Origin: Lewinellaceae bacterium
Lineage (GTDB): Bacteria > Bacteroidota > Bacteroidia > Chitinophagales > Saprospiraceae
NCBI GenBank assembly: GCA_020636105.1
Contig: JACJYL010000001.1
Location: 2,294,001 to 2,358,000, forward strand
DNA: 64,000 nucleotides
Direction of reading: 5' to 3'
This document shows positions 26,590-35,251 of the stretch, piece after piece. Each line of letters begins with the position of its first letter. Position 1 is the first letter of the stretch. A model generated the notes under the pieces. It made no database searches. It was not told where the DNA came from and saw nothing but the letters and a program-made list of their open reading frames with translations. A program made the position numbers and the translations under genes.

Positions 26590-26618
26590 GTGACTTTGAC
26601 CAAAGCCGTTTTCTTTTA
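26590..26618 (+). promoter_or_regulatory. Alternative-sigma promoter motif, copy 4 (DUF4783 gene)
   Basis: GTGACTT (26590-26596), 16 bases, CTTTTA (26613-26618); the last base differs from the other three copies. The ATG is at 26645, giving a leader of about 20 bases. Confidence 0.65.
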
Positions 26619-26644
26619 AGAGATACCGGAATCAAAACCTTGAA

Positions 26645-27076
26645 ATGATGAGAATTTCAAAAGCTACATGGATTATTGCTTTGGCCACTGGTGTTCTGAT
26701 CTTACTCACAGCCTGGGCAACGATGTTAACGGAGAAACGGGAGGAAAGATCAGTTCATTTTGACACCGGGATAATTTCAGCTATACAATCAGGAGATGCG
26801 GAGCAACTCAGTAAGTATTTCACCGATGGCATTAATTTTTATTGCCCTGAAACCGGGAAATCCAACAATAAGGCAGAAGCCAGGGAGGCCCTCATTACTT
26901 TTTTTACCCAACACAAGATTAGGAGTTTTACCCGAAAAAGGATTATCCCCGGGAGGATGCAAGGATCTTCGTATATCAAAGGTACTCTGGTAACCACGGG
27001 AAAAAACTATGGATTTTACGGTACCATTTTTAATAACAAGATCGAACAACTAGACATTACTGTCATGACTGACTGA
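26645..27076 (+). CDS. DUF4783-like membrane-anchored protein
   Basis: A 143-residue protein with one N-terminal hydrophobic helix (about 9-26), either an anchor or an uncleaved signal. The soluble part begins ISAIQSGDAEQLSKYFTDGINF and continues with EAREALITFFTQH, the pattern of the SnoaL/NTF2-like DUF4783 proteins of Bacteroidota. No catalytic residues are known for this family. It is preceded by the GTGACTT motif and follows the sigma gene after 75 bases. It might bind a small ligand or regulate the sigma factor, but nothing in the sequence proves either. Confidence 0.72.
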   Translation: MMRISKATWIIALATGVLILLTAWATMLTEKREERSVHFDTGIISAIQSGDAEQLSKYFTDGINFYCPETGKSNNKAEAREALITFFTQHKIRSFTRKRIIPGRMQGSSYIKGTLVTTGKNYGFYGTIFNNKIEQLDITVMTD

Positions 27077-27166
27077 CCCTAATGCTCTGGGGCAGGTACA
27101 ATTTATATAAACGGTTCAATTTCAAACACTCACGCAAACAAATTGATTCACACACACAAATCAACG

Positions 27167-27712
27167 ATGAAAAATTTAATAATAACCACCCTCCTCACCC
27201 TTTTCGGTTATGTATCCTTATGGTCACAATCCGATTACATGACCAGCTATGACGTGGTAGAGTCCCCGGAAAGCATGGGAGCAGCACCCCACAATGCTTA
27301 CCTTTTGAATATTGATGCAGACCAGAAACTGACCCTGGATTCCTGGGCCAGTCAAATGGACAACAAAGGATTTAAAACGTATATTGTCAACACCAGTCAG
27401 CCTGTGTTACTTACTGAAGATGCATTACTCCCGAAGATCTGTCCAGAAAAACTGGATATCTATATCCAGTCCCAATACAACGGACAGAATGACGGCACGA
27501 ACCTAACCTTCTGGTTTGTGCTGCCTAATGGAGAATTCCTTTCTTCACAAAACCACCCGGAAAGTTTTGATGCGGTTTCCAGGTTTCTCTTTGACTTTTG
27601 TCTGCAGGCTAAAAAAAACCTAAAGACATCCATACATTATGAAAACCTTCAAATCGTCAAAAACCGTTATCCTGCCACCTCGCCACCTAAAAATAAGAAG
27701 GGCGATTTGTGA
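27167..27712 (+). CDS. Uncharacterised secreted protein
   Basis: A 181-residue protein. The ATG at 27167 is chosen because it gives a clean signal peptide (MKNLIITTLLTLFGYVSLWS, cut near QSD); the frame can be extended upstream only to a TTG at 27143. The mature part has an alpha/beta feel (LTLDSWASQMDNKGFKTYIVN, LDIYIQSQYNGQNDGTNLTF) and ends in a Pro/Lys tail. No family is recognised. The 90-base gap to the DUF4783 gene has no terminator, so it may be read from the same promoter. Confidence 0.68.
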   Translation: MKNLIITTLLTLFGYVSLWSQSDYMTSYDVVESPESMGAAPHNAYLLNIDADQKLTLDSWASQMDNKGFKTYIVNTSQPVLLTEDALLPKICPEKLDIYIQSQYNGQNDGTNLTFWFVLPNGEFLSSQNHPESFDAVSRFLFDFCLQAKKNLKTSIHYENLQIVKNRYPATSPPKNKKGDL

Positions 27713-27747
27713 TTGATTTCTGATAAAAGACAACATCAAAAAACCAG

Positions 27748-27846
27748 GGAACAGTTCAAAAATAAATTGACAATTTTAATCATGTAAATCACTGAAAATC
27801 AACACTTTTACATTTTTAATTTATCATTCTAAATTTTACATTTCCC
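27748..27846 (+). repeat. Dispersed AT-rich intergenic repeat, copy A (99 bases)
   Basis: This 99-base block matches 61431-61529 with a single substitution, 34 kb away. Its first about 70 bases also match the minus strand of 21513-21674. It sits in the gap between converging genes. The rest of the gap to 27913 is AT-rich with no further feature. Confidence 0.9.
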
Positions 27847-27913
27847 CAGGATATTTCCCTGGGTTTAACCGGGCACCATTAATTTTTTATGTATTTACAT
27901 TAAACATCGTGGT

Positions 27914-29599
27914 CTAACTCAACCCCGAAATTACGCCATTATCATCGATAGACATCCCTTCCGAAGCAGGCCTGGCCGGCAAGCCTGGCATACGCATCAT
28001 CTTTCCAAGTATGGGAATGACAAATCCTGCGCCGGCGGCAAACTCGAATTCGCGAACCGTCACACGAAACCCTGTTGGGCGGCCGAGTAACTTTTCATTA
28101 TCCGAAAATGATTTCTGTGTTTTGGCCATACATACGGGAAGGTTTTCCATGCCCAGTCGCTTGATCCTGTTGAGGCCAACCTGGGCTTCCTTGGAGAGAT
28201 CCACCCCGTCGGCACCATAAATTTCCCTGGCAATGATATCCATTTTTTCTTCGATGGAAAGGTTCCAGTCGTACAGGGCCCTGAATTCATTTTTTCCTGA
28301 TTCAACCTCTTCCACCAATGCCCTGGCCAAATCAGTGGTTCCTGCCCCTCCTTTGGCCCATCCTTCACTTAGAACAGCTTTGACTCCAAGGGTGGCGCAT
28401 TTTTCTTTAACAAAATTGATCTCTGCCTCACTGTCGCTGGCAAAGGCATTGATGGCGACCAATGGGTTGATGCCGAACTTTTTGATGTTCTCGATGTGTT
28501 TTTCCAGGTTTTCAAAACCTTTTTGTACCCTTTCCAGGCTTGGGGTATTGTATTCCTCCTTAGGAGAACCTCCATGATGGCGCAGAGCGCGTATGGTAGC
28601 AACGAGTACCACTGCTTTGGGTTTCAGTCCGCCGTAAACGCATTTGATGTCGAGGAACTTTTCAGCGCCCAGGTCAGCGCCAAATCCGGCTTCCGTCACT
28701 ACGTATTCGGACAACGACATGCCTGTTTTAGTAGCGATAATGGTATTTGTACCCTGAGCAATATTTGCAAAAGGCCCGCCGTGGATAATGGCAGGATTGC
28801 CCTCCAGGGTTTGCACCAGATTGGGTTTGACCGCATCTTTCAACAAAATAGCCATAGCATTTTCCGCCTTGAGATCCCGGGCATAAACGGGTTTTTTATC
28901 AAAAGTAAACCCGACAAAAATGTTGCCCAGTTTTTCTTTGAGGTCCGGAAAATTCCTGGCCATACAAAGGATTGCCATAACCTCCGAAGCAGGGGTAATG
29001 TTGAAGCCGTCCTGGCGAGGGATACCATTTCCTGTCCCTCCGAGACCAATGACGATATCTCTCAGGGAGCGGTCATTCATGTCCATCACTCTTTTCCAGG
29101 CAATGGTCCTTGGATCGATGCCCAGGTTATTGGTAGTTCCTTGAATATTATTGTCAATTAAGGCAGCAAGCAGGTTATTGGCCTTTTCTACGGCCGAAAA
29201 ATCACCGGTAAAATGGAGGTTGATATCTTCCATGGGCACAACCTGTGAATAGCCGCCTCCTGCAGCTCCTCCCTTAATGCCAAAAACAGGCCCCAGGGAA
29301 GGTTCTCTCAATACTACCGTAGTTTGTTTTCCGATTTTGTTCATCCCTTCGGAAAGCCCGATGGAAACAGTAGTTTTTCCTTCCCCGGCGGGGGTAGGTG
29401 TAATGGCAGTAACGAGGACGAGATTACTCTTGGCAATTTTTGCCTCATCGATCAGCGAGAGGGGAAGTTTTGCCTTATATTTTCCGTAAAGTTCAAGATC
29501 GTCTTCATCAATATTCAGTTTTGAGGCAACGTCTCTGATGTGTTGCATTTTGGCCTGTTGTGCGATATCGATATCGCTGGGCACAATGTTTTTTCCCAT
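27914..29599 (-). CDS. fhs: Formate--tetrahydrofolate ligase
   Basis: A 561-residue cytoplasmic enzyme that uses ATP to join formate to tetrahydrofolate, giving 10-formyl-THF for purine and fMet synthesis. The P-loop is at 67-76 (TPTPAGEGKT), and LREPSLGPVFGIKGGAAGGG, the family signature, follows at about 98-117. ITPASEVMAILCMA and the C-terminal PILGKMMRMPGLP are further family landmarks. The length is normal for the family (about 555-560). It is monocistronic and converges with the secreted-protein gene at 27167. No folD or purine gene is adjacent. Confidence 0.97.
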   Translation of the reverse strand: MGKNIVPSDIDIAQQAKMQHIRDVASKLNIDEDDLELYGKYKAKLPLSLIDEAKIAKSNLVLVTAITPTPAGEGKTTVSIGLSEGMNKIGKQTTVVLREPSLGPVFGIKGGAAGGGYSQVVPMEDINLHFTGDFSAVEKANNLLAALIDNNIQGTTNNLGIDPRTIAWKRVMDMNDRSLRDIVIGLGGTGNGIPRQDGFNITPASEVMAILCMARNFPDLKEKLGNIFVGFTFDKKPVYARDLKAENAMAILLKDAVKPNLVQTLEGNPAIIHGGPFANIAQGTNTIIATKTGMSLSEYVVTEAGFGADLGAEKFLDIKCVYGGLKPKAVVLVATIRALRHHGGSPKEEYNTPSLERVQKGFENLEKHIENIKKFGINPLVAINAFASDSEAEINFVKEKCATLGVKAVLSEGWAKGGAGTTDLARALVEEVESGKNEFRALYDWNLSIEEKMDIIAREIYGADGVDLSKEAQVGLNRIKRLGMENLPVCMAKTQKSFSDNEKLLGRPTGFRVTVREFEFAAGAGFVIPILGKMMRMPGLPARPASEGMSIDDNGVISGLS

Positions 29600-29795
29600 G
29601 ATTTTATTTAATTTATTTGGCTAGAAAACGGTAGAAAAAGATTAAGCAAATTGCAGTATGGCTCAGTTCAATGAATTCAAACCATTACTTAAGATGCCTC
29701 ATTTTCGACCGGCCTGCAATATATGGTTTCCTTAAGAAATGATGAAACTTTGGGTAGTGAAATGTATCCTGGTTTCCTGATTTGAAAATGAATTC

Positions 29796-29873
29796 GCTAC
29801 CGTACACTTTTTGGGAAAGTCCCGAAAATTCATGATTGGTTCACCCAGATGGAACAAAAAAATGTACGGTAAC
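29796..29873. repeat. Inverted repeat in the fhs upstream gap
   Basis: CGCTACCGTACA (29795-29806) and TGTACGGTAACG (29863-29874) are inverted copies with one mismatch, separated by 56 bases. Apart from this pair, the 326-base gap 29600-29925 shows no gene. No matching direct repeat marks an insertion. Confidence 0.5.
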
Positions 29874-29925
29874 GAAAAATGAAAGGAAAGCGTAAGTCTG
29901 TCTTTGACTGCTCAAAATAATCGTT

Positions 29926-30810
29926 CTAATGGGTAAACAAATCCTCCCAGGATTCTTTATTTTCTGTTTTATAATTGCGTTGGTTGGTCATGTCATAAAG
30001 CAGGTCACCATTCCGGTTGATTTTCACTTTAATCATCTTACCATTCCTTAGCAAAATTGCGCCATACCGGGGAATGTTCCACATCAGGGGTTCATTGGAA
30101 CGAAGGTGATACCCTTCAAAATGCACCTTCACTGCGGGCCCGACCAGAACAGTTTTTTCCATTTGATGTAATTCCTCCAGGCTTGCTTCAAGGAGCTTAT
30201 CCTCCTCCACACTGCCTTCGAAGAGCCATAAGGCTTCGAAATCATTTGTTTGAGCGGTCTGGTTTACAACATTCCAGGAAAGTGCTTTCCAGCGATAAAA
30301 AGGAATAGATTCACTCAGGTAAATTTCCTCGAGTGCTGTCGTTGAATTTTGCAGGAATTTTTCAAAGTCGGCACTTTTTCGGAACCGGTTCTCCAGGGTA
30401 TCTGTAATGTAACGGGCGCTAACACTATCCGGAGATGTTCTGTCCAGAACCCAAAAACTGTATTTTTTATCCAGTTGATCGTCTTCGATATTCTGAACAT
30501 TCAAAAAACGATAATCCCCGACATTTGAATGGTGGACTTTGTAAACCATTACATCCCTGATGTCGCTCCCTCCGTTCTCCATATACTTTACAACGGCCAG
30601 ATATTCGCTTTCTGTAAATTCAATCAATTTTATCACGATGTCGGGATCGAGCAACGAATCGGAATATTCAGGAATGACCCACTCCCCCAGTAGATTCCGG
30701 TCTATTTTCGCATTGGTACTGTCCGTAATGGGAACATCGGAATAGTAATAATCACAACTGCAGAAGGTGGCTAGTACCAGGAAAGCCATTAAAAAAAATA
30801 AATGTCTCAT
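29926..30810 (-). CDS. Uncharacterised lipoprotein
   Basis: A 294-residue protein with a lipoprotein signal; the lipobox is ATFC or FCSC (Cys17 or Cys19). A short polar stretch leads to a beta-rich domain that begins LLGEWVIPEYSDSLLDPDI and looks like a lipocalin-like or META-type 'residual activity' fold. The charged C-terminal third includes KVHFEGYHLRSNEPLMWNIP. No family is recognised. It stands alone between fhs and the M16 protease, all three on the minus strand, with a repeat element between it and the protease. Confidence 0.72.
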   Translation of the reverse strand: MRHLFFLMAFLVLATFCSCDYYYSDVPITDSTNAKIDRNLLGEWVIPEYSDSLLDPDIVIKLIEFTESEYLAVVKYMENGGSDIRDVMVYKVHHSNVGDYRFLNVQNIEDDQLDKKYSFWVLDRTSPDSVSARYITDTLENRFRKSADFEKFLQNSTTALEEIYLSESIPFYRWKALSWNVVNQTAQTNDFEALWLFEGSVEEDKLLEASLEELHQMEKTVLVGPAVKVHFEGYHLRSNEPLMWNIPRYGAILLRNGKMIKVKINRNGDLLYDMTNQRNYKTENKESWEDLFTH

Positions 30811-31046
30811 GATAGGTTTTCCTTAAAGTTACAAAAGGATCCGATCATTTCAAAATATGATTTCTCTAATGTTCTGCGGGTGAATAACCGGTCAAAATAT
30901 CCCAAATTTTAATCCCTATCATTTACCAGGCCAGCTTTCCATAAAAACATGAGTTCATCCCGAATTTTCAAAAACTGTCTGAAAAAGATTTTTTTGATTA
31001 TTTGAAGTATTTTTTAAATGTAAAATGTAAAACAAGGAATTTAAAA

Positions 31047-31072
31047 CCTGCCTGCTCACGCAGGAAGGCAGG
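31047..31072. repeat. 26-base palindrome inserted in the dispersed repeat
   Basis: CCTGCCT ... AGGCAGG interrupts the repeat exactly: copy C reads TTTAAAA then TGTAAAAGTG, and here the same bases stand on either side of the palindrome with none lost. This is direct evidence of a precise insertion (or deletion in copy C). Confidence 0.75.
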
Positions 31073-31184
31073 TGTAAAAGTGAGTGGGCAAAAGGTTTGG
31101 GTTTTGGAAAAAAGTCATTTTTTGTCGCAAAACACCTAACCCACGACCCAAACACTTCTAAATTTTGCGGTTACTTGTTTTAAA

Positions 31185-31213
31185 CCTTGCCTGCTGCCGC
31201 GACGGAAGGCAGG
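31185..31213. repeat. Second related palindrome
   Basis: CCTTGCCT ... AGGCAGG is related to the palindrome at 31047-31072 (shared GCCTGCT and GGAAGGCAGG parts) and is set in the AT-rich half of the same element. Confidence 0.6.
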
Positions 31214-31236
31214 TTTTGCGGTTTATTTCTTTTGTA

Positions 31237-31280
31237 AAAGAAAAATCCCGAATTTAATCTGATTAGATGAAATTCGGGAT
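31237..31280 (-). terminator. Intrinsic terminator after the M16 protease
   Basis: A perfect 11-base stem (31245-31255 with 31270-31280) is followed on the minus strand by TTTTTCTTTT. It is formed by the right end of the repeat element, so the element appears to supply the terminator. Confidence 0.82.
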
Positions 31281-31335
31281 GACTCATGTTTATGTTTCAG
31301 GAATCTAATCCTAAACAATATTTTCGGATTGAATC

Positions 31336-34203
31336 CTAGTTTGCTACGGTTTCAATGACTTCTCCTTCTTTATCCAACATGATAGGATCGCCGAAGCCCA
31401 CGTCTTTCATCCCAGATGCCTGAGTTTTTGCATCTCCAATCACCATATAAATAAGGTTTTTGGAAACGAGGTGTTTGTCAATGAGTTCTTTTGCTTTTTC
31501 AAGCGTCATATCCATTACGACCTTTTGTTCCTTAGCCGGGTAGTCTTTTGACAATCCATAGGTGGAAATATTTTCCAGGATTCCCATTTTATCGTTTAAA
31601 GTCTCATAACTGAGCGCGCTGCCTTTGATCAGCATACTTTTTGTTTTTTCGAGATCTTCTTCCGAAAAGCCTTCCTTATAATTCTGAAGAATATCTTTGA
31701 AAAGGATAGCTGATTCCTTGGTTACGTTGGAACGAACGCTGGCATAGGCAACAAATGCTCCATTATTAATTCTTCGTGTAATGGCGGAGTAAGCACCATA
31801 AGTATATCCTTTTTCCTCACGCAACTGCTGAAACAGTCGGCCGGAAGTACCTCCGCCCAAACGTTGGTTCACCACGGTGGCTGCATAATAATCATCATCG
31901 CCTCCTTTCATGGCAAGTCCTCCCACCCTGATGACGGATTGCTTGGAGTCCGGAATATCCACGAAATAAACGGCAGATTTTTCCAATACCTTAGGCTCAG
32001 GAAGTTCAGGGAATTTCACCTCTTTTGATGGCCATTTTTCCTCCAGAGACTTCAGTGCTTTGAGGGTTCTGTCCTTAGATACAGCGCCCACAAGGTGGAA
32101 GCTGGATACGGAAGGAGAGTAATTCGCGGCATAGAAGTTTTTAAGATCATCCAGGGTAATGGATTCAACTGATTCTATGGTTCCGCTTGTTGAATTGGAT
32201 AAGATATTGTCTTTTCCGTAGATCAGCTTATTAAAACAACGTGCTGCGATCTGGTCCGGTTGTCCATTACTCTGCTGAATGCGGGTGATGGTGCTTGATT
32301 TTAAGCGAGCAAATTCTGTTTCATCCCATCGTGGTTCGAGCAACATTTCTTCCATGAGTGCCAATACGGCTTCGTAATTACGACTCAGGCAGCTAGCATT
32401 GATGCTAATGTATTCAGAGGAGGTGGACATGGAAATATCGGCCCCGAGTTGTCCGATGGCATCTTCCAGTTCTTCCGGTGTTTTGTTGGCGGTACCTTCC
32501 TGCATGATATCTGTCATAAGGTTGGCCACCCCTATTTTATTCGGGTCATCCAAAAGCATTCCGCCTTTCAATCTGAGGCTGAATTCTACAAGAGGCAATT
32601 CATTATTTTGAATACCATACACCTCCAATCCATTGGAAAGTTTAGTGTTCCAGATAGAAGGTGTTTTCACCACAGGAGTTTCTCCCAATGGCGGCATTAT
32701 ACTACGATCAAAGGTTGATGGAGTCTTTTCAAAAGCTTCATTGTCTTCCGGTAGTGGCAATGGTTCTGCCCCGGCAACGATAGGTTCTTCGACCACCTGA
32801 GCCAGCTCAGACCCTTCAAGTGCCAGTTCAGGCATACCTCTGGGAACAAAACTCGTTGCGAGGTAATTTTTGTCTTTTATATATTTTTGATAAACACGCA
32901 TGACATCCTCCTTGGTTACGGCGAGGATATTTTTGATTTCTTTGGAAAGTCCTCCCGGATCACCATGAAATTCATTGTATTGTACCAACTGGAATGATTT
33001 GCCCAACAAGCTGGAAATGCCGTTATAAAAATCGGTTTCCTGGGTGTTCTTAATGCGCTCCATATCCCTGTCATCGATGCCATTGGTCTCAAAATCACCA
33101 AAAGCCTTGAAGATTGCAGCCTGAACGGCATCGAGGTCGACGCCTGAATTAGCCCGCACCCGAATAGTGAATTCTCCGGAAATCTCCCGATCGCCGTTAT
33201 AAGCGCCAACGGAAGGAGCCAATTTTTGATTTTCCACGATTTCCTTATACAAAGGAGCACGTTTTCCCTGGGAAAGCAATTCGCCAAGATAATTGAGTGC
33301 AAATTTATCAGGATTTCCCTCTTCAACTGAAGGCCATACCATACGCAGTTCAGGAAGCTGGGCAAAGTTATCTTCATGCATCAATTTGATGGTGTTGGCC
33401 AGGGTCACGGGTTGAGGTTCAGGGTGCTGCACTTCTTCTTTCGCCGGAATTTCGCCAAAATACTTTGCGACAAGTTTTTTAGCCCCCTCAAAATCAATAT
33501 CTCCTGCTACGACCATAGTTGCGTTATTCGGGCCGTACCATTTTTGGTAAAATTCTTTCACATCCTCAAGGGTTGCTGCATCAAGATCTTCGAGACTTCC
33601 TATTACCTGCCAGTTGTATGGATGGCCTTCAGGATAAAGGGCTTTACCGATCACATAACCGGTATGGCCATAAGGCTGGTTATCCACCCGCTGACGTTTC
33701 TCATTTTTTACAATTTGTTTTTCATTCTGGAAAACGGCATCCGTAACGGTATTGATCATGAATCCCATACGGTCACTTTCCATCCAGAGAATCTGCTCCA
33801 GTGCATCTTTGGGTACCACTTCATAATAAACGGTGCCATCATTCCAGGTTCCTCCGTTAAAGTCGCCTCCCATTTCCTCGATGATTTTGAAAAAGTTTCC
33901 TTTCCCCACATTTTCAGAATTCTGGAACAACATATGTTCAAAGAAGTGAGCGAACCCCGTCCGTCCGGGTTTTTCACGGTTAGATCCGACATGGAACATA
34001 ATTGCCACCGAAACGATAGGGTCAGAATCATCTTTATGCAAGATAACATCCAGGCCATTGTCCAGCGTATACTTTTCATAATCGATCTTCAACTCATCCG
34101 GGTTGGCGGAAGAAGTATTACCTCCTCCGTCTTTATTACAGGAAGACCACCCCATCACGAAGATTGCGGCCATCGACAAAAGCAATAATTTTGATAATTT
34201 CAT
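31336..34203 (-). CDS. M16 family zinc metallopeptidase lipoprotein
   Basis: A 955-residue protein with two fused M16 units, probably an envelope protease. The signal ends in the lipobox WSSC (Cys22). The first unit (about 40-270) carries the inverted zinc motif H86-F-F-E89-H90 and the distal glutamate in NEKQIVKNEKR (E161 or E168). The second unit (about 545-770) lacks the zinc motif, as is normal for the inactive half. The closing segment GGGTSGRLFQQLREEKGYTY is typical of the C-terminal M16 domain. It is a single gene with a terminator behind it. The 300-base gap upstream (34204-34503) is AT-rich and holds only the ribosomal operon terminator. Confidence 0.93.
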   Translation of the reverse strand: MKLSKLLLLSMAAIFVMGWSSCNKDGGGNTSSANPDELKIDYEKYTLDNGLDVILHKDDSDPIVSVAIMFHVGSNREKPGRTGFAHFFEHMLFQNSENVGKGNFFKIIEEMGGDFNGGTWNDGTVYYEVVPKDALEQILWMESDRMGFMINTVTDAVFQNEKQIVKNEKRQRVDNQPYGHTGYVIGKALYPEGHPYNWQVIGSLEDLDAATLEDVKEFYQKWYGPNNATMVVAGDIDFEGAKKLVAKYFGEIPAKEEVQHPEPQPVTLANTIKLMHEDNFAQLPELRMVWPSVEEGNPDKFALNYLGELLSQGKRAPLYKEIVENQKLAPSVGAYNGDREISGEFTIRVRANSGVDLDAVQAAIFKAFGDFETNGIDDRDMERIKNTQETDFYNGISSLLGKSFQLVQYNEFHGDPGGLSKEIKNILAVTKEDVMRVYQKYIKDKNYLATSFVPRGMPELALEGSELAQVVEEPIVAGAEPLPLPEDNEAFEKTPSTFDRSIMPPLGETPVVKTPSIWNTKLSNGLEVYGIQNNELPLVEFSLRLKGGMLLDDPNKIGVANLMTDIMQEGTANKTPEELEDAIGQLGADISMSTSSEYISINASCLSRNYEAVLALMEEMLLEPRWDETEFARLKSSTITRIQQSNGQPDQIAARCFNKLIYGKDNILSNSTSGTIESVESITLDDLKNFYAANYSPSVSSFHLVGAVSKDRTLKALKSLEEKWPSKEVKFPELPEPKVLEKSAVYFVDIPDSKQSVIRVGGLAMKGGDDDYYAATVVNQRLGGGTSGRLFQQLREEKGYTYGAYSAITRRINNGAFVAYASVRSNVTKESAILFKDILQNYKEGFSEEDLEKTKSMLIKGSALSYETLNDKMGILENISTYGLSKDYPAKEQKVVMDMTLEKAKELIDKHLVSKNLIYMVIGDAKTQASGMKDVGFGDPIMLDKEGEVIETVAN

Positions 34204-34443
34204 ATCAGGTGAATTTTTAGTTTTAAAAAGTCGAAAAAATTTAATGATGAGATTTCAGCCAAAAGGTGTAATGTTCCGTTGGGACTTCCGGTAAAGCCAA
34301 GGCTATTAACAGGTTATAACTTGGGAACTTGAAGATAGTGAAAGTTTTAAAAGTATTATATCGTTTTGGCTAAACTTTCATGAATAGCCGTCTAATGCAC
34401 AGGATTTATCGACAAGGGAAAGTAAGTAATCCAGGACATAACG

Positions 34444-34477
34444 AAAAAAGGCAGCTCCAAACGGAACTGCCTTTTTT
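34444..34477 (-). terminator. Terminator of the ribosomal supercluster
   Basis: AAAAAAGGCAG...CTGCCTTTTTT with a 4-base loop: a short near-perfect stem flanked by A- and T-runs, able to work on both strands. It closes the transcript after rplQ. Confidence 0.92.
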
Positions 34478-34503
34478 AAGACCTGAATTACTTATATTTG
34501 TAA

Positions 34504-35103
34504 TTATTCTTTCTCTTCTGTTTCTTCTTCAGTGGCTTCAGCTTCATCAGTGGTTTCTTCCACCACGTCATCCACTTCCACTACTGCGTCTTCCACTACT
34601 TCTTCGGCTTCTTCTACAACTTCCTCTACCGCTGTTTCAACGGCAGCCGGTGCTGCAGCTTCAGTTGCTTTTTTCTTGCTTCCACCACGACGACGACGTT
34701 TAGAAGTACCGCCCGCTTTTGAATCCTGATTTGCTGAGTAAACATCGTTGAAATCCACCAATTCGATCATGGCCATTTCAGCACCGTCACTTCTACGGAA
34801 ACCAGTACGCAAAACACGAACATATCCTCCCGGACGGTCAGCAATTTTTTCTGCGATCACATCGAACAATTCTTTGATTGCCTCTTTGTTCTGCAGATTG
34901 CTAAAAACCACTCTTCGTGAATGTGTGGTATTGCTTTTAGATTTGGTCAGCAAAGGCTCGATGAATTGTCTCAGCGCTTTTGCTTTTGCCAAAGTAGTGT
35001 TGATGCGTTTGTGCGTAATCAAAGCAATGGAAAGGTTACGCAACAAAGCTCTTCTATGGCCGACTTTACGACCAAGGTGGTTGAACTTCTTACCGTGTCT
35101 CAT
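34504..35103 (-). CDS. rplQ: 50S ribosomal protein L17 with acidic tail
   Basis: L17 lies near the peptide exit tunnel. The core (1-117) begins MRHGKKFNHLGRKVGHRRAL and is standard. After residue 130 come a basic patch (SKRRRRGGSKKK, 134-145) and then about 54 residues made almost only of Glu, Asp, Val, Ala and Thr. At 199 residues it is far longer than the 127 of E. coli. Long tails occur in other Bacteroidota, but the switch from basic to acidic is pronounced. It is the last gene of the cluster, 148 bases after rpoA. Confidence 0.97.
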   Translation of the reverse strand: MRHGKKFNHLGRKVGHRRALLRNLSIALITHKRINTTLAKAKALRQFIEPLLTKSKSNTTHSRRVVFSNLQNKEAIKELFDVIAEKIADRPGGYVRVLRTGFRRSDGAEMAMIELVDFNDVYSANQDSKAGGTSKRRRRGGSKKKATEAAAPAAVETAVEEVVEEAEEVVEDAVVEVDDVVEETTDEAEATEEETEEKE

Positions 35104-35251
35104 TTTTTACGGTTTATCTTTGCAACACTTCCGTTTGTTAATTGAAATGGCAGGCACATTTCTGATAAAAAATTATCAAACAAAGGAGGTCAATGCAAAA
35201 TTTTATAAAAATCAGCCCCTGCATCCAGGAACTGCCTACATTACAATCTTG

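Larger units (their letters stand above)
30949..31289 (+). repeat. MITE-like composite element, copy D, with terminal inverted repeats
   Basis: The left end ATGAGTTCATCCCGAATTT and the right end AAATTCGGGATGACTCAT are inverted copies with one extra base on the left. The first 108 bases match copy C at 21513-21615. Two GC-rich palindromes interrupt the AT-rich body. No transposase frame is present. The element fills most of the 525-base gap 30811-31335; the remainder shows nothing else. Confidence 0.6.

Noticed and set aside
28496..29161. A 221-codon plus-strand frame opposite fhs
   Set aside because: A shadow of a conserved gene, with no recognisable protein features.
33376..34188. A 270-codon plus-strand frame opposite the M16 protease
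   Set aside because: The M16 gene on the other strand has complete domain and motif support; the antisense translation has no signature.
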